Shown here: one piece after another, positions 44,000 to 55,000 of the stretch | Position numbering within the stretch: position 1 is the first letter of the stretch | Layout of the letters: each line of letters begins with the position of its first letter | Assembly (NCBI GenBank): GCA_030267965.1 | Contig: BRYA01000638.1 | Span: forward strand, 10,106 to 74,105 | From: Triparma columacea | Lineage: Eukaryota > Sar > Bolidophyceae > Parmales > Triparmaceae | Reading direction: 5' to 3' | DNA length: 64,000 nucleotides | The notes under the pieces: model-generated | Database searches by the model: none | The model's input: the letters and a program-made list of their open reading frames with translations, nothing else | What the model was told of the DNA's origin: nothing | Made by a program: the position numbers and the translations under genes

Positions 44000-45973
44000 A
44001 TGGGCGGGTTGCGGAGAACAGTCCTGTTTCTTGCATTCATTTTGATTGTCCTATCTCATTCCTCCCCGATACGCGACAGTGTCGTTAGTTGGGGTTCAAA
44101 TTCCAATGAGCCCCCACAGGAATTAGAGAGAAGGAGGCTACAACCAGGTCAAGGTCCCCCGCCGACTACGGATGACGACGCTGGCGAGGATGACGATGGA
44201 GCAGAGGGCGAGGATGACGACGCTGGGACCACAGATCCCCCCACAGAGTCGCCCACCGAGTCCCCAACCGAGTCGCCCACTTTGTCTCCCACTGACGACG
44301 ATGATGGTGGGGAGGGTGGTGGTGTTGTGAGCGAGGATGGCGACGGAGCAGAGGGTGAGGATGACGATGCTGGTACCACAGATCCCCCCACAGATGCCCC
44401 CACCGAGTCGCCCACTTTGTCTCCCACTGATGATGATGATGGTGGGGAGGGTGGTGGTGTTGTGAGCGAGGATGGCGACGGAGCAGAGGGCGAGGATGAC
44501 GACGCTGGGACCACAGATGCCCCCACAGATGCCCCCACCGAGTCGCCCACTTTGTCTCCCACTGATGATGATGATGGTGGGGAGGGTGGTGGTGTTGTGA
44601 GCGAGGATGACGACGGAACAGAAGGTGGGGATGATGACGCTGGGACCACAGATGCCCCCACAGATGCCCCCACCGAGTCGCCCACTTTGTCTCCCAGTGA
44701 TGATGATGATGGCGGGGAGGGTGGTGGTGTTGTGAGCGAGGATGACGACGGAACAGAAGGTGGGGATGATGACGCTGGGACCACAGATCCCCCCACCGAA
44801 TCCCCCACCGAGTCGCCCACTTTGTCTCCCACTGATGATGATGATGGTGGGGAGGGTGGTGGTGTTGTGAGCGAGGATGGCGACGGAGCAGAGGGTGAGG
44901 ATGACGATGCTGGGACCACAGATCCCCCCACAGATGCCCCCACCGAGTCGCCCACTTTGTCTCCCACTGATGATGATGATGGCGGGGAGGGTGGTGGTGT
45001 TGTGAGCGAGGATGACGACGGAACAGAAGGTGGGGATGATGACGCTGGGGATGATGACGCTGGGACCACAGATGCCCCCACAGATGCCCCCACCGAGTCG
45101 CCCACTTTGTCTCCCACTGTTGCACCCGAGATAGTAAAAATGATAGTTCCTGTCTCCTTAACCCTTTCCGGAATCAGAGCTATTGATCTCCCTGGTAATT
45201 TCCAGCAAGAGATGAAGAATACCATAGCACAAAACACCGCTGGGGTCGAGGTTGCTGACATCCGAAACTTCTTGGTAGAAAACATTTACAGCGGTTCAGA
45301 GAGGCTTAGGAGGGTCCTGGGAGTTGTCGGCGTTGAGGTCAACTTTGATTTGAACATCGAGGAGACCATCGATGATAGTAGCGGTGATTCAGGCTCAAGC
45401 GTCGCATCTGCCCCTGCGTCCAACGCAGTGTTCTCCAGCGTGGTGTCCTCAATTTCCAGCACCGTGACCTCCGTGATCACCCCTTCCTTTATGGAGGCAC
45501 AATTCGACCTTACCACCTCGGTCGCCTACGAGGAGCCCTCCGGCTTCTACAAGGTCGACGAGTCCGGCAACGCCGATAATTTCATCAGCACCATGAGCCC
45601 CACCTCCTCCCCCACCTCCTCCCCCACCGCTTCTCCGACTGCTCGACCCTCCCAATCTCCGACAGCCGCCCCGACTCCAGTTCCCACGTCCGCCCCCACT
45701 CCCTCTCCGACTGCCCAGCCTGTCTCCAAACCCTCCCCCCCCACCCCAATAGTTATCTCCACCTCTCCCCCCTCCCCCACCCTCTCCCCCACCCTCTCCC
45801 CCACCCCTCTCTTCCAGCCCGCCAGCAAGCTGCTAGACGTAGGAAATACGTTGCACGCAGAGGTGGTGGTGCTGTGCGTGGGGCTGGTGGTAGCGGGGTG
45901 CCTGTTCAATATTTTCCAAAGTGCGTGGAGGGCTAAGAGACAGGGGAAGGGGAGGGTCTACGCGATGGAGTGA
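44000..45973 (+). CDS. Secreted SPT-repeat protein with C-terminal membrane anchor
   Basis: An intronless frame of 657 aa. A signal peptide (TVLFLAFILIVLSHSSP) leads into six 45-residue tandem repeats plus one degenerate copy. The unit is DDDDGGEGGGVVSED followed by (G/D)DG(A/T)EG(E/G)DDDAGTTD and (P/A)PT(D/E)(A/S)PTESPTLSPT. A globular beta-rich region follows (APEIVKMIVPVSLTLSGI ... VEVNFDLNIEETID), then a second Pro-rich stretch (SPTSSPTSSPTASPTARPSQ) and a transmembrane helix (AEVVVLCVGLVVAGCLFNIF) with a short basic cytoplasmic tail. Pro-Thr-Ser stalks of this kind are common on diatom and other stramenopile cell-surface proteins. The acidic repeats could bind calcium or mineral (inference). 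The 45-aa unit is coded by a 135-bp minisatellite. Confidence 0.78.
   Translation: MGGLRRTVLFLAFILIVLSHSSPIRDSVVSWGSNSNEPPQELERRRLQPGQGPPPTTDDDAGEDDDGAEGEDDDAGTTDPPTESPTESPTESPTLSPTDDDDGGEGGGVVSEDGDGAEGEDDDAGTTDPPTDAPTESPTLSPTDDDDGGEGGGVVSEDGDGAEGEDDDAGTTDAPTDAPTESPTLSPTDDDDGGEGGGVVSEDDDGTEGGDDDAGTTDAPTDAPTESPTLSPSDDDDGGEGGGVVSEDDDGTEGGDDDAGTTDPPTESPTESPTLSPTDDDDGGEGGGVVSEDGDGAEGEDDDAGTTDPPTDAPTESPTLSPTDDDDGGEGGGVVSEDDDGTEGGDDDAGDDDAGTTDAPTDAPTESPTLSPTVAPEIVKMIVPVSLTLSGIRAIDLPGNFQQEMKNTIAQNTAGVEVADIRNFLVENIYSGSERLRRVLGVVGVEVNFDLNIEETIDDSSGDSGSSVASAPASNAVFSSVVSSISSTVTSVITPSFMEAQFDLTTSVAYEEPSGFYKVDESGNADNFISTMSPTSSPTSSPTASPTARPSQSPTAAPTPVPTSAPTPSPTAQPVSKPSPPTPIVISTSPPSPTLSPTLSPTPLFQPASKLLDVGNTLHAEVVVLCVGLVVAGCLFNIFQSAWRAKRQGKGRVYAME
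44294..45118 (+). repeat. 135-bp coding minisatellite, 6 copies
   Basis: Units begin at 44294, 44429, 44564, 44699, 44834 and 44969, the last being 150 bp because a 15-bp GATGATGACGCTGGG-type segment is doubled. Copies differ in a few codons (GDGAEGE versus DDGTEGG, DPPT versus DAPT) that mix between copies, as expected from unequal exchange or gene conversion. Confidence 0.9.
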
Positions 45974-46081
45974 AGGGGGCGAGGAGATATTTCCTATTAT
46001 ATATACAGTTTAAGAATTTTTGTCAAGCGAAAAACGTGGGGATTTGGGAAACATGTTTCTTAGTCTTGCGTTCGCTCCTTT

Positions 46082-46777
46082 CTAGTCGTCGTCGCCCTCC
46101 CCGTACTCCTCCGGTTTTGAGAAGCCACTGTATTTGCTGAACTGGTCCTTGCTCCTCTCCCCCCTTTCCACCTCCTCCATTTCCTTCCTCGCTCCCTCGT
46201 CCATGACCTCCGGTATCTTCATGTTCTTTGGCGCCGACGTTAAGAGGTCCTCAGATAACATATCCCTCCAGCTCCCTGAGGGCGAGAAGGAGGACGACAT
46301 TGCGAAAACATTAGGGGGCACAATCCCGTCGTCGCCTACCAGTCCCCCGAGGCTTTCCTTCTCCTTGTCCTTTTCCTTCTCCTTCTCCTTCTCCTCCTCC
46401 ATCTTCATCATCCCTTCAACGTCAAAGTTGGGCTTGAGGATGCCGTCAACATCGCTTGGGTTCTCATCATCCGGGTTCCTCTCGTTGGGATGCTTGTATT
46501 CCTGTTTCTTAATCATTCCAAGGAAACTATTGGAGCCCCTCATCTCTTGCATGAGTTTCTGAGCGGAGGTTTTGTCATTGTCAGAATCCTCACAGTCAGA
46601 CGAGGATCCTACGTCCCCGGAAGGTGGGAGTGACAAGGTTCCAAGGTCGATGAAACCGTCCGATCCTACAGGAGGTGGAAGCTCACTGGCCATTTGCCGA
46701 CAGTCTGGATTTCTGGGATCTGGGATGGATTTGGGTTCTCCAAAAGAGAGAAGGCAATTCATCTTTGGGAAATTCAA
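46082..46777 (-). CDS. Acidic, mostly disordered protein of unknown function
   Basis: An intronless frame of 231 aa with no domain I recognise. It is rich in Asp, Glu, Ser, Pro and Lys. Features are a hydrophobic start (MNCLLSFGEPK), an acidic Ser patch (SSSDCEDSDNDK) that looks like a CK2 target, a charged helix (EEEKEKEKEKDKEKE) and short motifs SGSWRDMLSEDLL and FSKYSGFSKPEEYGEG. Translation could start at residue 1, 6 or 29. It is convergent with the SPT-repeat gene (stops ~110 bp apart) and divergent from the GGPP synthase gene (110 bp). Confidence 0.5.
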   Translation of the reverse strand: MNFPKMNCLLSFGEPKSIPDPRNPDCRQMASELPPPVGSDGFIDLGTLSLPPSGDVGSSSDCEDSDNDKTSAQKLMQEMRGSNSFLGMIKKQEYKHPNERNPDDENPSDVDGILKPNFDVEGMMKMEEEKEKEKEKDKEKESLGGLVGDDGIVPPNVFAMSSSFSPSGSWRDMLSEDLLTSAPKNMKIPEVMDEGARKEMEEVERGERSKDQFSKYSGFSKPEEYGEGDDD

Positions 46778-46887
46778 CGTAATGTCTCGGAATTTAGACC
46801 CTCACACTGAACACAGTGACATAACTAAGGTGATTACATTGGGTATATGTATATATTTCTTGATAAAGACGTATGAAAATGATTTAA

Positions 46888-48113
46888 ATGAGAGTTCAAC
46901 ATTTCACTCTCTCGCCAAGTCTAATCAAAGAATGCACAAATTCCCGCATAAAGAAGACAAACGAACATAAACTAACTTTTAAGCCACAAACTCACCACCC
47001 ACACACCACCCACACACAGCCCTACACTTATATATGCGGGCTACCAGCAAAGGTGAGCAAACAGGAACCCTAACCCTCACGACTTTTTACACAATCCTAA
47101 TGACTTACCCTCTCACCTGCCTTACCAAACCAAACAAACCGACAACCACAACTTTCAACCTCAACTGAACCTCGTAGAATGTTCGTGATATCCTAATTGA
47201 CTCCTTTAATGTCTGGTTATCTCTCCCTCCTAACCTCATCACCAAGATAAAATGTATCATCAGAATGCTCCACAACGCCTCCTTAATAATAGACGACATA
47301 GAGGACGGATCTAAGCTCCGCCGCGGCTCCCCTGTTGCGCATAGCCTGTTCGGAGTCGCCAGCACCATCAACGCTGGGAACTACATTTACTTCCAGGCCC
47401 TCGAATTAACCCTCGCTCTCGACAAGGAGGGAGCCGCCGCGTCGGGCGCCGCCGCGTCGGGCGCGGAGGGAGGATCCAAGCCCACCAACTGCATAGGAGT
47501 CTTCACGTCCGAGCTGCTGAACCTCCACAGGGGTCAAGGCCAGGACATCGTGTGGAGGGACGAGAACACCTGCCCCTCCCTCGAGCAGTATGAGGCCATG
47601 GTGCTGGATAAGACCGGGGGGCTTTTCAGGCTCGCCGTCGGGCTCATGGTGCAGTTCAGGCACGAGGGGAGCAAGGGGAAGGGGGAGTTCGGCAAGCTCG
47701 TCGAGCTGCTGGCCCTTTACTTCCAGATCCGAGATGACCTGATAAACCTAGCTTCAGAGGACTACTTCAAGGAGAAGGGCTACTGCGAGGACCTCGTCGA
47801 GGGCAAGTACAGCTACCCCATAATCCACTGCCTTGATACCCCCAGTGGCGACATAGTTCGCAATGTCCTGAAGCGTTGCACTGAGGATAGGGACGTTTTA
47901 TCGTATGCAAGGTCAATGATGTTGAAGGAGGGTTCCTTCCGTTTCACGTACGCCCGTTGTGAAGAGCTTAAACAATCCATAGTCGCTGAAATTGATGTGC
48001 AAGGAGGGCACGAAGGGCTGAAGGGGCTGGTGGAACTGCTGCATAAACAGGTTAGGAAGGTAGGGGAGGAAGTGAGCGATAAACCCGTGCTTGAGAGGAT
48101 CGATTCGACGTGA
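46888..48113 (+). CDS. GGPS1: Geranylgeranyl diphosphate synthase (trans-prenyltransferase)
   Basis: Two exons (46888-47052, 47178-48113; phase 0) encode 366 aa. The joint reads PYTYICGLPAK|NVRDILIDSF, which matches the animal/fungal GGPPS order. FNVWLSLPP, MLHNASLIIDDIED (aspartate-rich motif 1, residues 94-98), SKLRRGSPVAHSLFG, TGGLFRLAVGLM and FQIRDDLINL (motif 2, Asp241/242) follow. The enzyme condenses IPP with allylic diphosphates to give C20 GGPP for protein prenylation, carotenoids or chlorophyll. An Ala/Gly insertion (EGAAASGAAASGAEGGS) is coded by a short GGGCGCCGCCGCGTC repeat. The first 40 residues are poorly conserved and His/Thr-rich. Cytosolic type is more likely than plastid, since no signal peptide is seen. 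Confidence 0.9.
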
Positions 48114-48166
48114 GGAGGAAGGGAAGGGAGAGCAAGCATATGGAAGGATAACCGACTTCATTTTAT

Positions 48167-49998
48167 TTACAACGCAGTGTTGTCTTCGTCCTGGAACATT
48201 TTCTCCGCCTTGACATCCCCCCCCTCCTCCTTCTCCCCCCTCCTCATCACATGCGCCGCAACGAGTAGCAGCACCACCGCTCCGTTCCAAACTAGGACGT
48301 TGAGGCTCTGCCTCTGCCACCTCTCCCCGTCGTCCAGCTTGAATACCCACTGCGCCGCCGTTCCCACGACGGACGCAACCACGAAAATGAAGGTGAGGAA
48401 GGGGAGGCAACAGCACCCACACCACCGGCTTAAGCAGGAGGGCGCCTTCAACCCCAAGTCTGATTTGTTGACGTGGGTGGAGCTTCCCCTGTCTAGCAGG
48501 TGAGCGGCATCGTCCGGGGAGCGGCAGCACAGCCCCTTCAGGAAGGTAAGGACCTTCCACAATCCCCACACACACTGCAACCCAGTGAGGAGGAAGTTGG
48601 AGGCAGCGAGGGCATAAAAGTTGAACGTCTCGCTGTACTTGAAGCTGCTCTTACTGGACACCCAGCTCATGTCCTGCGTCTCCCCGCTGGGCGAGACGTA
48701 GCCGGCCGTGTCCCGAGGCTCGCCCCACAGAGAAGGAGGCAACGAGCGGATCGATATGTAGTCTGGCACGAAGAACTCGCTGACTGTCATTGCTCGCCCC
48801 CAAAGTATTTTCGTCTCCCCGCTGTTCATCCTCACCATTGAGGAGTAACCGACCGTCGCCGAGAGGTCGAAATCAACCTCCCACGCCAGCTCGTAGCTCT
48901 CTCCCTCGTCTCCGCTCTCCCAAACCCCGAGGTCGACCCGGAGGATATCGTTAGTGTTGGGCCCGCTGAACAGAACGGTCGATCCGTCCCCCAGCGCAAG
49001 GAGGCTGCCCTCGCACCCCAGAACCGGCTGAGGTATCGCCGTGTCAGAGTACGCGCTCCAGGTTAACCCGTCGTCCGTGCTGGTGCTTTGGATGCGGGGC
49101 CCGTACGCGGCCCGACTGTTGACTAGGAGCAGCCCGGGCTTGACCTCGACGACCTCGGCCTCGTTACCGAAGTCTCCGTTGAAGACAGCGAGGCCGTTCG
49201 TGGGAATGTTTGAGGAGGTGCGGTGCCAGGTAGCACCATTATCGTCGGAGTAGACGAAGAAGGAACGCGTGAAGATGCCGTTGTCGTAAATTGGCATTAT
49301 CGAGGAGTAAGCGGGGAGGAGGAGACGGCCGGAAGAAGTCTGCAACCCACTGGGGGGACCAAACCCTACCCAGTGTTCCCAGTAACTCGTAATGTGCGAC
49401 AGCTCTACCGGTTCCGACCAAGTTTCCCCCAAATCATCTGAGTAACAATGGTAGAGTCTAATGTTGCCGATCGTGAAAGGCAAATGTATCCGCCCCGTCT
49501 CCCTATCCTGCACGATCGCTATGTTTCCCGCAACATTATGCATGTCCCATCCCCCTGGGACCACCAGCCTTGCTGGGCCCCAGCTGTGCGTGAGCAAGCG
49601 GAGAAGGAGCAGCACGAGCGACGAGCGAAAGAGCGTGAGTTAGTGGTGCTCTGAGGAGTAGTTCGCTCTTGGGTAGGCCCACTCACGTGTCGCCACCATC
49701 AATACTGGACTTTACTACCAGGTCCGTGTCCTGCCAATCCATGCAGTCGCCTCCGCGGGCCTCAGCGAATGCAAGGAGCGTGTCAGAGTGGGTAACGAAA
49801 AGGGTAGGGATCTGGGGGAGGGTTAGAAGGTTGAAAAAGGAGGAAGAACCCTGGAGATAATGGCCTCACCTTGTAACACTTCCAACCGTCTTCTCCGCTC
49901 GTGAATACATCTACAACATCTCCTCCGGCACTTTCAGGCAGCTCTGCGCTGCCATAAGCTAAGTAAATGAGTCCCAATAGAAGAAAATAAAGTTGCAT
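48167..49998 (-). CDS. Membrane-anchored exo-sialidase-like protein (BNR/Asp-box)
   Basis: Three exons (49870-49998, 49687-49811, 48167-49583) encode 556 aa. A signal peptide (MQLYFLLLGLIYLAYGSAE) precedes a six-bladed sialidase domain. It opens with CYKIPTLFV, a variant of the (F/Y)RIP box with Lys for Arg, then LLAFAEARGGDC...DLVVKSSIDGGDTW. Further Asp-boxes are YSDDLGETW, YSDDNGATW and STDDGLTW. The GNEAEVVEV and YSSMVRM regions resemble the family's Glu nucleophile and Tyr/Arg strands. The C-terminal 150 residues hold hydrophobic helices (NFLLTGLQCVWGLWKVLTFL, LPFLTFIFVVASVVGTA, SLNVLVWNGAVVLLLVAA) and a Cys-rich stretch, which suggest a surface or endomembrane anchor. The substrate could be sialic acid or a related nonulosonic acid. 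Confidence 0.8.
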
Positions 49999-50373
49999 CT
50001 GGCAATGTTGTGATTAGGTTCTGCTCAAGTCACTCCCCAACACTTGTAACCATTTTGAAAGTCATAAATGAGTAGTTTCATTGACGGATTTAACTTTCAC
50101 TGCAGTCACTCTTATAGCTGCCACCGCTGTGACCAACGGCTGCGCTACGATTTCGTTGAAACAAGGCTTTCTTGGGAAGGAGACCTCCCAAAACGGAGGC
50201 AAGATAAGAACGGAAGCGAAAAATTATTTTAGCGCTGTAGCAGTATAGCATCCATTATACACGGGATTCAATTCCGATATCGCCTTCCATCGGAAATCCA
50301 TCTTGTCTTTTCCCTCAAGCCCAACAATTCGAGAGCCGACTCAGCAGCACAGATTTAGAGAGCATTGACCCAA
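49999..50373. other. Divergent promoter region; no gene seen
   Basis: This 375-bp spacer lies between the sialidase (-) and OXA1 (+) starts. A possible hairpin (GGAGACCTCCC near 50178) is present, but nothing coding or repetitive. Confidence 0.4.
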
Positions 50374-51966
50374 ATGCTGACTTCTCTGCGTGTCGCTGTG
50401 CGCTCTAGGCCACTGAGGCTCGCGAGTCGCCAATATAGTTCAACTCAGATAGCTACATCTTGGTATAACCCTAGTTCATGGAATAAGGCTTCACCCCCGC
50501 CACCGTCCCAGACGACAACCTCCATCAATACAGACCAAATGGATACAAACGTTAGCCTTGATAAAATAGAGGGAGATATATTGTCGGTACCATCATCTGG
50601 ATCTGATGTTCTCTCTGCGTCTACGGAGGTAGCTAAAAAAATTGACCTCGATGCGCTGGTGAGTGTCAATTGTACTTTTTTGTTTCCTTTTTGTCTTAAA
50701 AAAATTGCTTATCGCATCATGACCCTCTCACCCCCCCCTGCCCTCCCACTCAAAAAAACCCCTTCCAGTCCGCCGAGTTCCTCACCACTCTCCCTGAAAG
50801 TTGGTACCCCTCAGACCTTTGCACCTACCTCATTCACCAAACCTTCGAGTACGCCCACTGCCCCTACTGGCAGGCCATCGTCGCCACAACCCTCGCCCTC
50901 CGTTTCGCAACCCTCCCCGTGCATGTAAGGACCCTCAGGAACACCAGTAGGATGCAGCACATGAACCCCGAGCTCAAGGCGTTGCAGGCGAGGTGAGAAT
51001 GCGCACAAGTACTTAATCAGCGTCTGACAGCGTTCTATGACGTTGACGCATCCACTCAATTCCCTTCACCGCAAGTCTAACTCGCCAATGCAACCATCTT
51101 TCCTCGACTCGCTACGCTTCTCCTGCAGCATGGAGGGGAAGGACACCTCGGACAGGAAGGTCCAGGAGGCGTACCGGGCGCAGATGCAGGCGCTCTTCAA
51201 AAAGTACGACTGCAACCCCATGAAGTCTTTGATGTTGCCCTTGATCCAGATGCCCATGTTCATGGGAATGTTTTTTGGCCTCAAGGCCCTCCCCGATAAG
51301 ATCCCTGACCTCCTCGAAAATGGCGGTCCTGACATGTCCCCCTACCTCGGAAGTATCGGGGAGTTCTCAAATCTGACCATCTCCGACCCCACCTATATAC
51401 TTCCCATCTGCACTGCTGTTACATTCCTCGGAATGATCGAGCTCGGCGCTGACGGCATGAACACGGAACAGTCCAAGATGATGCGCCAAGTCTTCAGGGT
51501 TCTCGGCGTCAGCAGCCTCGCCTTCACGTCTTGGATGCCCCAGGTCGTGTTTGTGTACTGGACCACGAACAACTTTTTCTCCCTGGGCCAGACGATTGTC
51601 ATGAAGCAGCAGCCCATCAGGGACATGTTTGGGATATGGAAGCCCCCCAAGCCCATCCCGGGACAGGAAAATGCGTCGAACGACATGAGCAAGGCGTGGG
51701 ACAATTTAAAGAAGCAAATTTCGAACCACAATGAAAACAGCGAGGAGGTGAGGATTAGCGAATCGACGATATTGGCGACGTCGAAGAAGAACGCAAAACC
51801 TGACCTCCTCTTCTCGTCGCTTCCCTCGTCGCAGATCAAGGCAGGAACGACGAGGAAAAAGAAGGAGATTGTTGACCCAGGCTTCAAACTTCACGACAGG
51901 CCTCCGCCACCGCCAGCCGAGAGGAAGGGTGGGAAGAACAAGAGGAAGAAGACGTCAAAGAGGTGA
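50374..51966 (+). CDS. OXA1: OXA1/YidC/Alb3 family insertase, mitochondrial
   Basis: Three exons (50374-50658, 50769-50992, 51129-51966) encode 448 aa. The N-terminus (MLTSLRVAVRSRPLRLASRQ then YSSTQ) is a classic Arg-rich mitochondrial presequence with a likely cleavage near Arg-Gln-Tyr|Ser. The insertase core shows YWQAIVATTLALRFATLPVH (TM1), an amphipathic loop MNPELKALQ...YRAQMQALFKKY, IQMPMFMGMFFGLKALP (TM2), YILPICTAVTFLGMIELG and later helices VLGVSSLAFTSWMPQVVFVY and NNFFSLGQTIVM. A Lys-rich tail (RKGGKNKRKKTSKR) would bind the mitoribosome. The protein inserts membrane proteins, including mitochondrially encoded ones, into the inner membrane. Confidence 0.9.
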
Positions 51967-52011
51967 ACATATTTTGGCAATGAAACTTCATTTTTACATA
52001 TTCCATTCAAC

Positions 52012-55000
52012 CTACCCGAAGTGATCAACTACTTCTTTCTTCATGCAAAACAAGGGCAACCCGAAAATCACAGCAAAAACAACTATGGGAAAGAAGAGCA
52101 GGCTCACCACCCAAATCCACCACCTCAACGTCCAGTCGAAAGCGAGCGTAATTACACGGACTCGGTTCTTCACTCGGATTGCATGCACCACAGAGTCCTT
52201 CATCTTCTTGAATACGAACATGTGGAACACGTCCCCCACGAAGGACATGACAGGGCTAATCTTGGAGAAGTTGTCATAGTTGGCGAATTCGTCGACCTTT
52301 TTGTACTTATCTTGGGCACGTTTTCGAAGCTAAAGAGAGGGGGGGGGGGATGAAAGAAGTTAGGTCAACCGAGTCCGTTAAAAGCTAGCGATCTAGCGCA
52401 GCCAAGACACCACACACTCACATCCTCCACCTCGTATGGCTCGGGGGCTCTAATGCTATGAGACTTTTGGAAGGTTTTTCGTAAGGTGTCGATCGATTTC
52501 CTGTGAATGGGAGATTCGACTGAAGTCACCCCGTCACCCCCCCCGCCCTTCCAAATGGTCGGGGAAAGCCTTGATGAAGACCGTTCGACAGACTTGGCAA
52601 CGTTCCTCACTAGATCCTCGCCAAAGGAACCCATCCTGTCAACGAAAGTCTCGTCCCTGTGGCTCGCCTCCACGATAAGCCTCGCAAGGTTAAAGGAAAG
52701 GGCCTTCCTGAAGCAGTGGTCGTTGCAGCACTTACCCTTCTCACGACAAGCCTGGCAGAGCACACACGCAACGTCAACCAAAGTGTCTCGCGTCACAAAT
52801 TTGTCGAGGTTATTGAAGTAGCGCTTTGGATCGGGACTCCCATTTGGAGAATATTTCCCGATTGGACAGTAAAGGAGCTTATTCCACGTCTTCCACGTAC
52901 GAAACGGATAAAATTTCCAGAACACCGCCTTGTGCGACGTCTCCTTCAACCCAAGCACTCTCTTCACCTTCATTATTATGGTCTGCGTTATGCCAAAGAA
53001 CTTCTTTGCCTTAATGAATTCCCTCGTCGCCTGAGGGCGCTCTAGTTCCTTAACGACGCGGACGAGAAGCCTCATGTTCTCCTCCTCTGGGCTGTCTTGA
53101 AACGACTCCGAGTCATTGATCGCTCTCCTCAAGTTCTTGAAACCGCACAGTTCAAACTCTGTGGGTAGGGGGAATGGTGGGTCGGGTTGGAGAGGAGAAG
53201 ATGGCGGTGGAGTGCAACTTGTCCCATGCTTACCTGTCTTGCCGCCGCTCTTAAGCTCGTTGAGACCAATAATATCGTCCTCCGTCAGGTCGAAGTGTTC
53301 GATGACCTTAGCTTTGTCCTTCAGCTCTTGAGTCGCTAAATACTTCCTCAAGGTGAGCTCAATACAGCCCGCTCTCAACCAACGTTGGTTGGGATCATAC
53401 CAGTCGCTATCGATGTATTGCTCATCCATCTCGCTGATGAACTCTAAGGCTATACAATTGAGAATTAAGTCGATTATCTCCTCTGTCCCGAACAGGACAT
53501 AGATATTCAGTAATAACGCGATACTCTTGAAGGCGGAGTTCATGAAGATGTCAATGTTAAACCCTAAAGACTGCCCAAGCGTATCCGTGCCTTTGGAGTG
53601 TATGCTAGCGCGGAGGCTCATCATCTTGGAGTATGGGGCGTTCGCGTTCCCGGCGACGTTGTAGAAGTGCACGAGCTGGTCAGGCACCACTTTGGTGAGG
53701 TACAATATGCTGACTGCGAAGATGACAATGCTATTAGAAATGCCCCCTTCAGGGCAAGAGAACAGGTCTCTTTTGCGGTTTCCGAGTTCGGATATGATGA
53801 GCATGAGAAGCATCAAAACCTGTATCAACATACAAATAATCGGAATAAGATAACCTGAACCAAGGACAGAAAGATACGTGAAGCAAGACGCTTCATCGAA
53901 GGACTCCCAAGTCTCACCCCTCCTAACATCGTCGAGCAGAACGAAGGGACTCATGATGTGGTTCTTGAGTCTCTGTAATGCTTCGGTCCTTTCGTTGAGG
54001 ACTTCATTGTACAAGGCATGGCTTCCGTTCTTGCTTCGGAACTTGTCGTAGAACTTTCTCCATTCTTCTTCGGCGAACTCGACAGGGTTCAAGTTTTCGA
54101 AGTCATCAACATGGCCTGACTGAAACCTAACCTTCTCCTCATACCTCAAAAGAGCGTACTGCTGCCAAAGCCACGGTCTACCGCCATATAGAGCTCGCAA
54201 GCCCTCCTCTGGTGCTCGAATGTACTTGCTGTCAAGCCTCTTGTTATAATAGCCGCAGTCGTAGTAGAAAACCACGTTGTCGATATTAACGCGGCTCTCC
54301 AAAGCGTCGCCTTGCACGATATTTTTAAGTATATTGACGCGGGTCTTGGACGCAAAGGAATTGGTATCCTCCATCTCCGTTTTCATCTTGGACGCCAAGG
54401 AGGTCGACAGCCTCTTGACGGTCTTGCGATTGTTCTGGATTTCTAAAGAGTTGCTGTCAATTCTCTTCACCATTTCGTCAAGCAGCACCTTTGTATTTTC
54501 CCTTTCCTTCTCGAGGGTTTCCTCTACCCTCGAAATCACATCAACGGTCGATGCATCTTCCTCTTCATGAATCTTGGCAATAGTAGCGAGATGCCAATCT
54601 TGATCCGGCCCAAGAAACTCAACCCAAGACTTGATGTTATACTCTGCGTCGGGGTGCGAACAATGGGAGTCCTCAAAGCACGGGGCTAAAATTACAGACT
54701 CAACCAAGTCGTAAATATCTGGATCGCAGGAACCACCGTCGTCAAGATCTGGGAAGTCATTGTTGAGCATCTTTCTAATTTCATCCTCCATCGTTACGCT
54801 GTCCACATGCTCTTCTCTCTCCCCCCCATTGTTCGAGGAGGAGTCGCCCCCGTTCTCCACGTCCTCATTCAAGGGGGGGGCAGTAACTGTTGGAGCAGTT
54901 ACAACATCGTTCTCATCTCCCATGAGGACATCACCAACCTCCAAGTCTACAGTATCCACGTCCTCGGGCAACTCAGCAACACTTGGTTCAAAGCGCAAAT

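Noticed and set aside
44149..45285. Antisense frames across the 135-bp minisatellite
   Set aside because: They simply read the repeat backwards. The plus frame has a signal peptide and a membrane anchor, so it is the real one.
47066..47078. Telomere-like CCCTAACCCT (also near 31076)
   Set aside because: Only about two units each, inside an intron and a coding exon; far too short for an interstitial telomere.
53159..53233. Reading the 75-nt segment of the membrane-protein gene as coding
   Set aside because: It is stop-free and a multiple of three, but it has GTAAGC and CCCACAG ends and a Pro/Ser-rich translation unlike the flanks, so it is treated as an intron.
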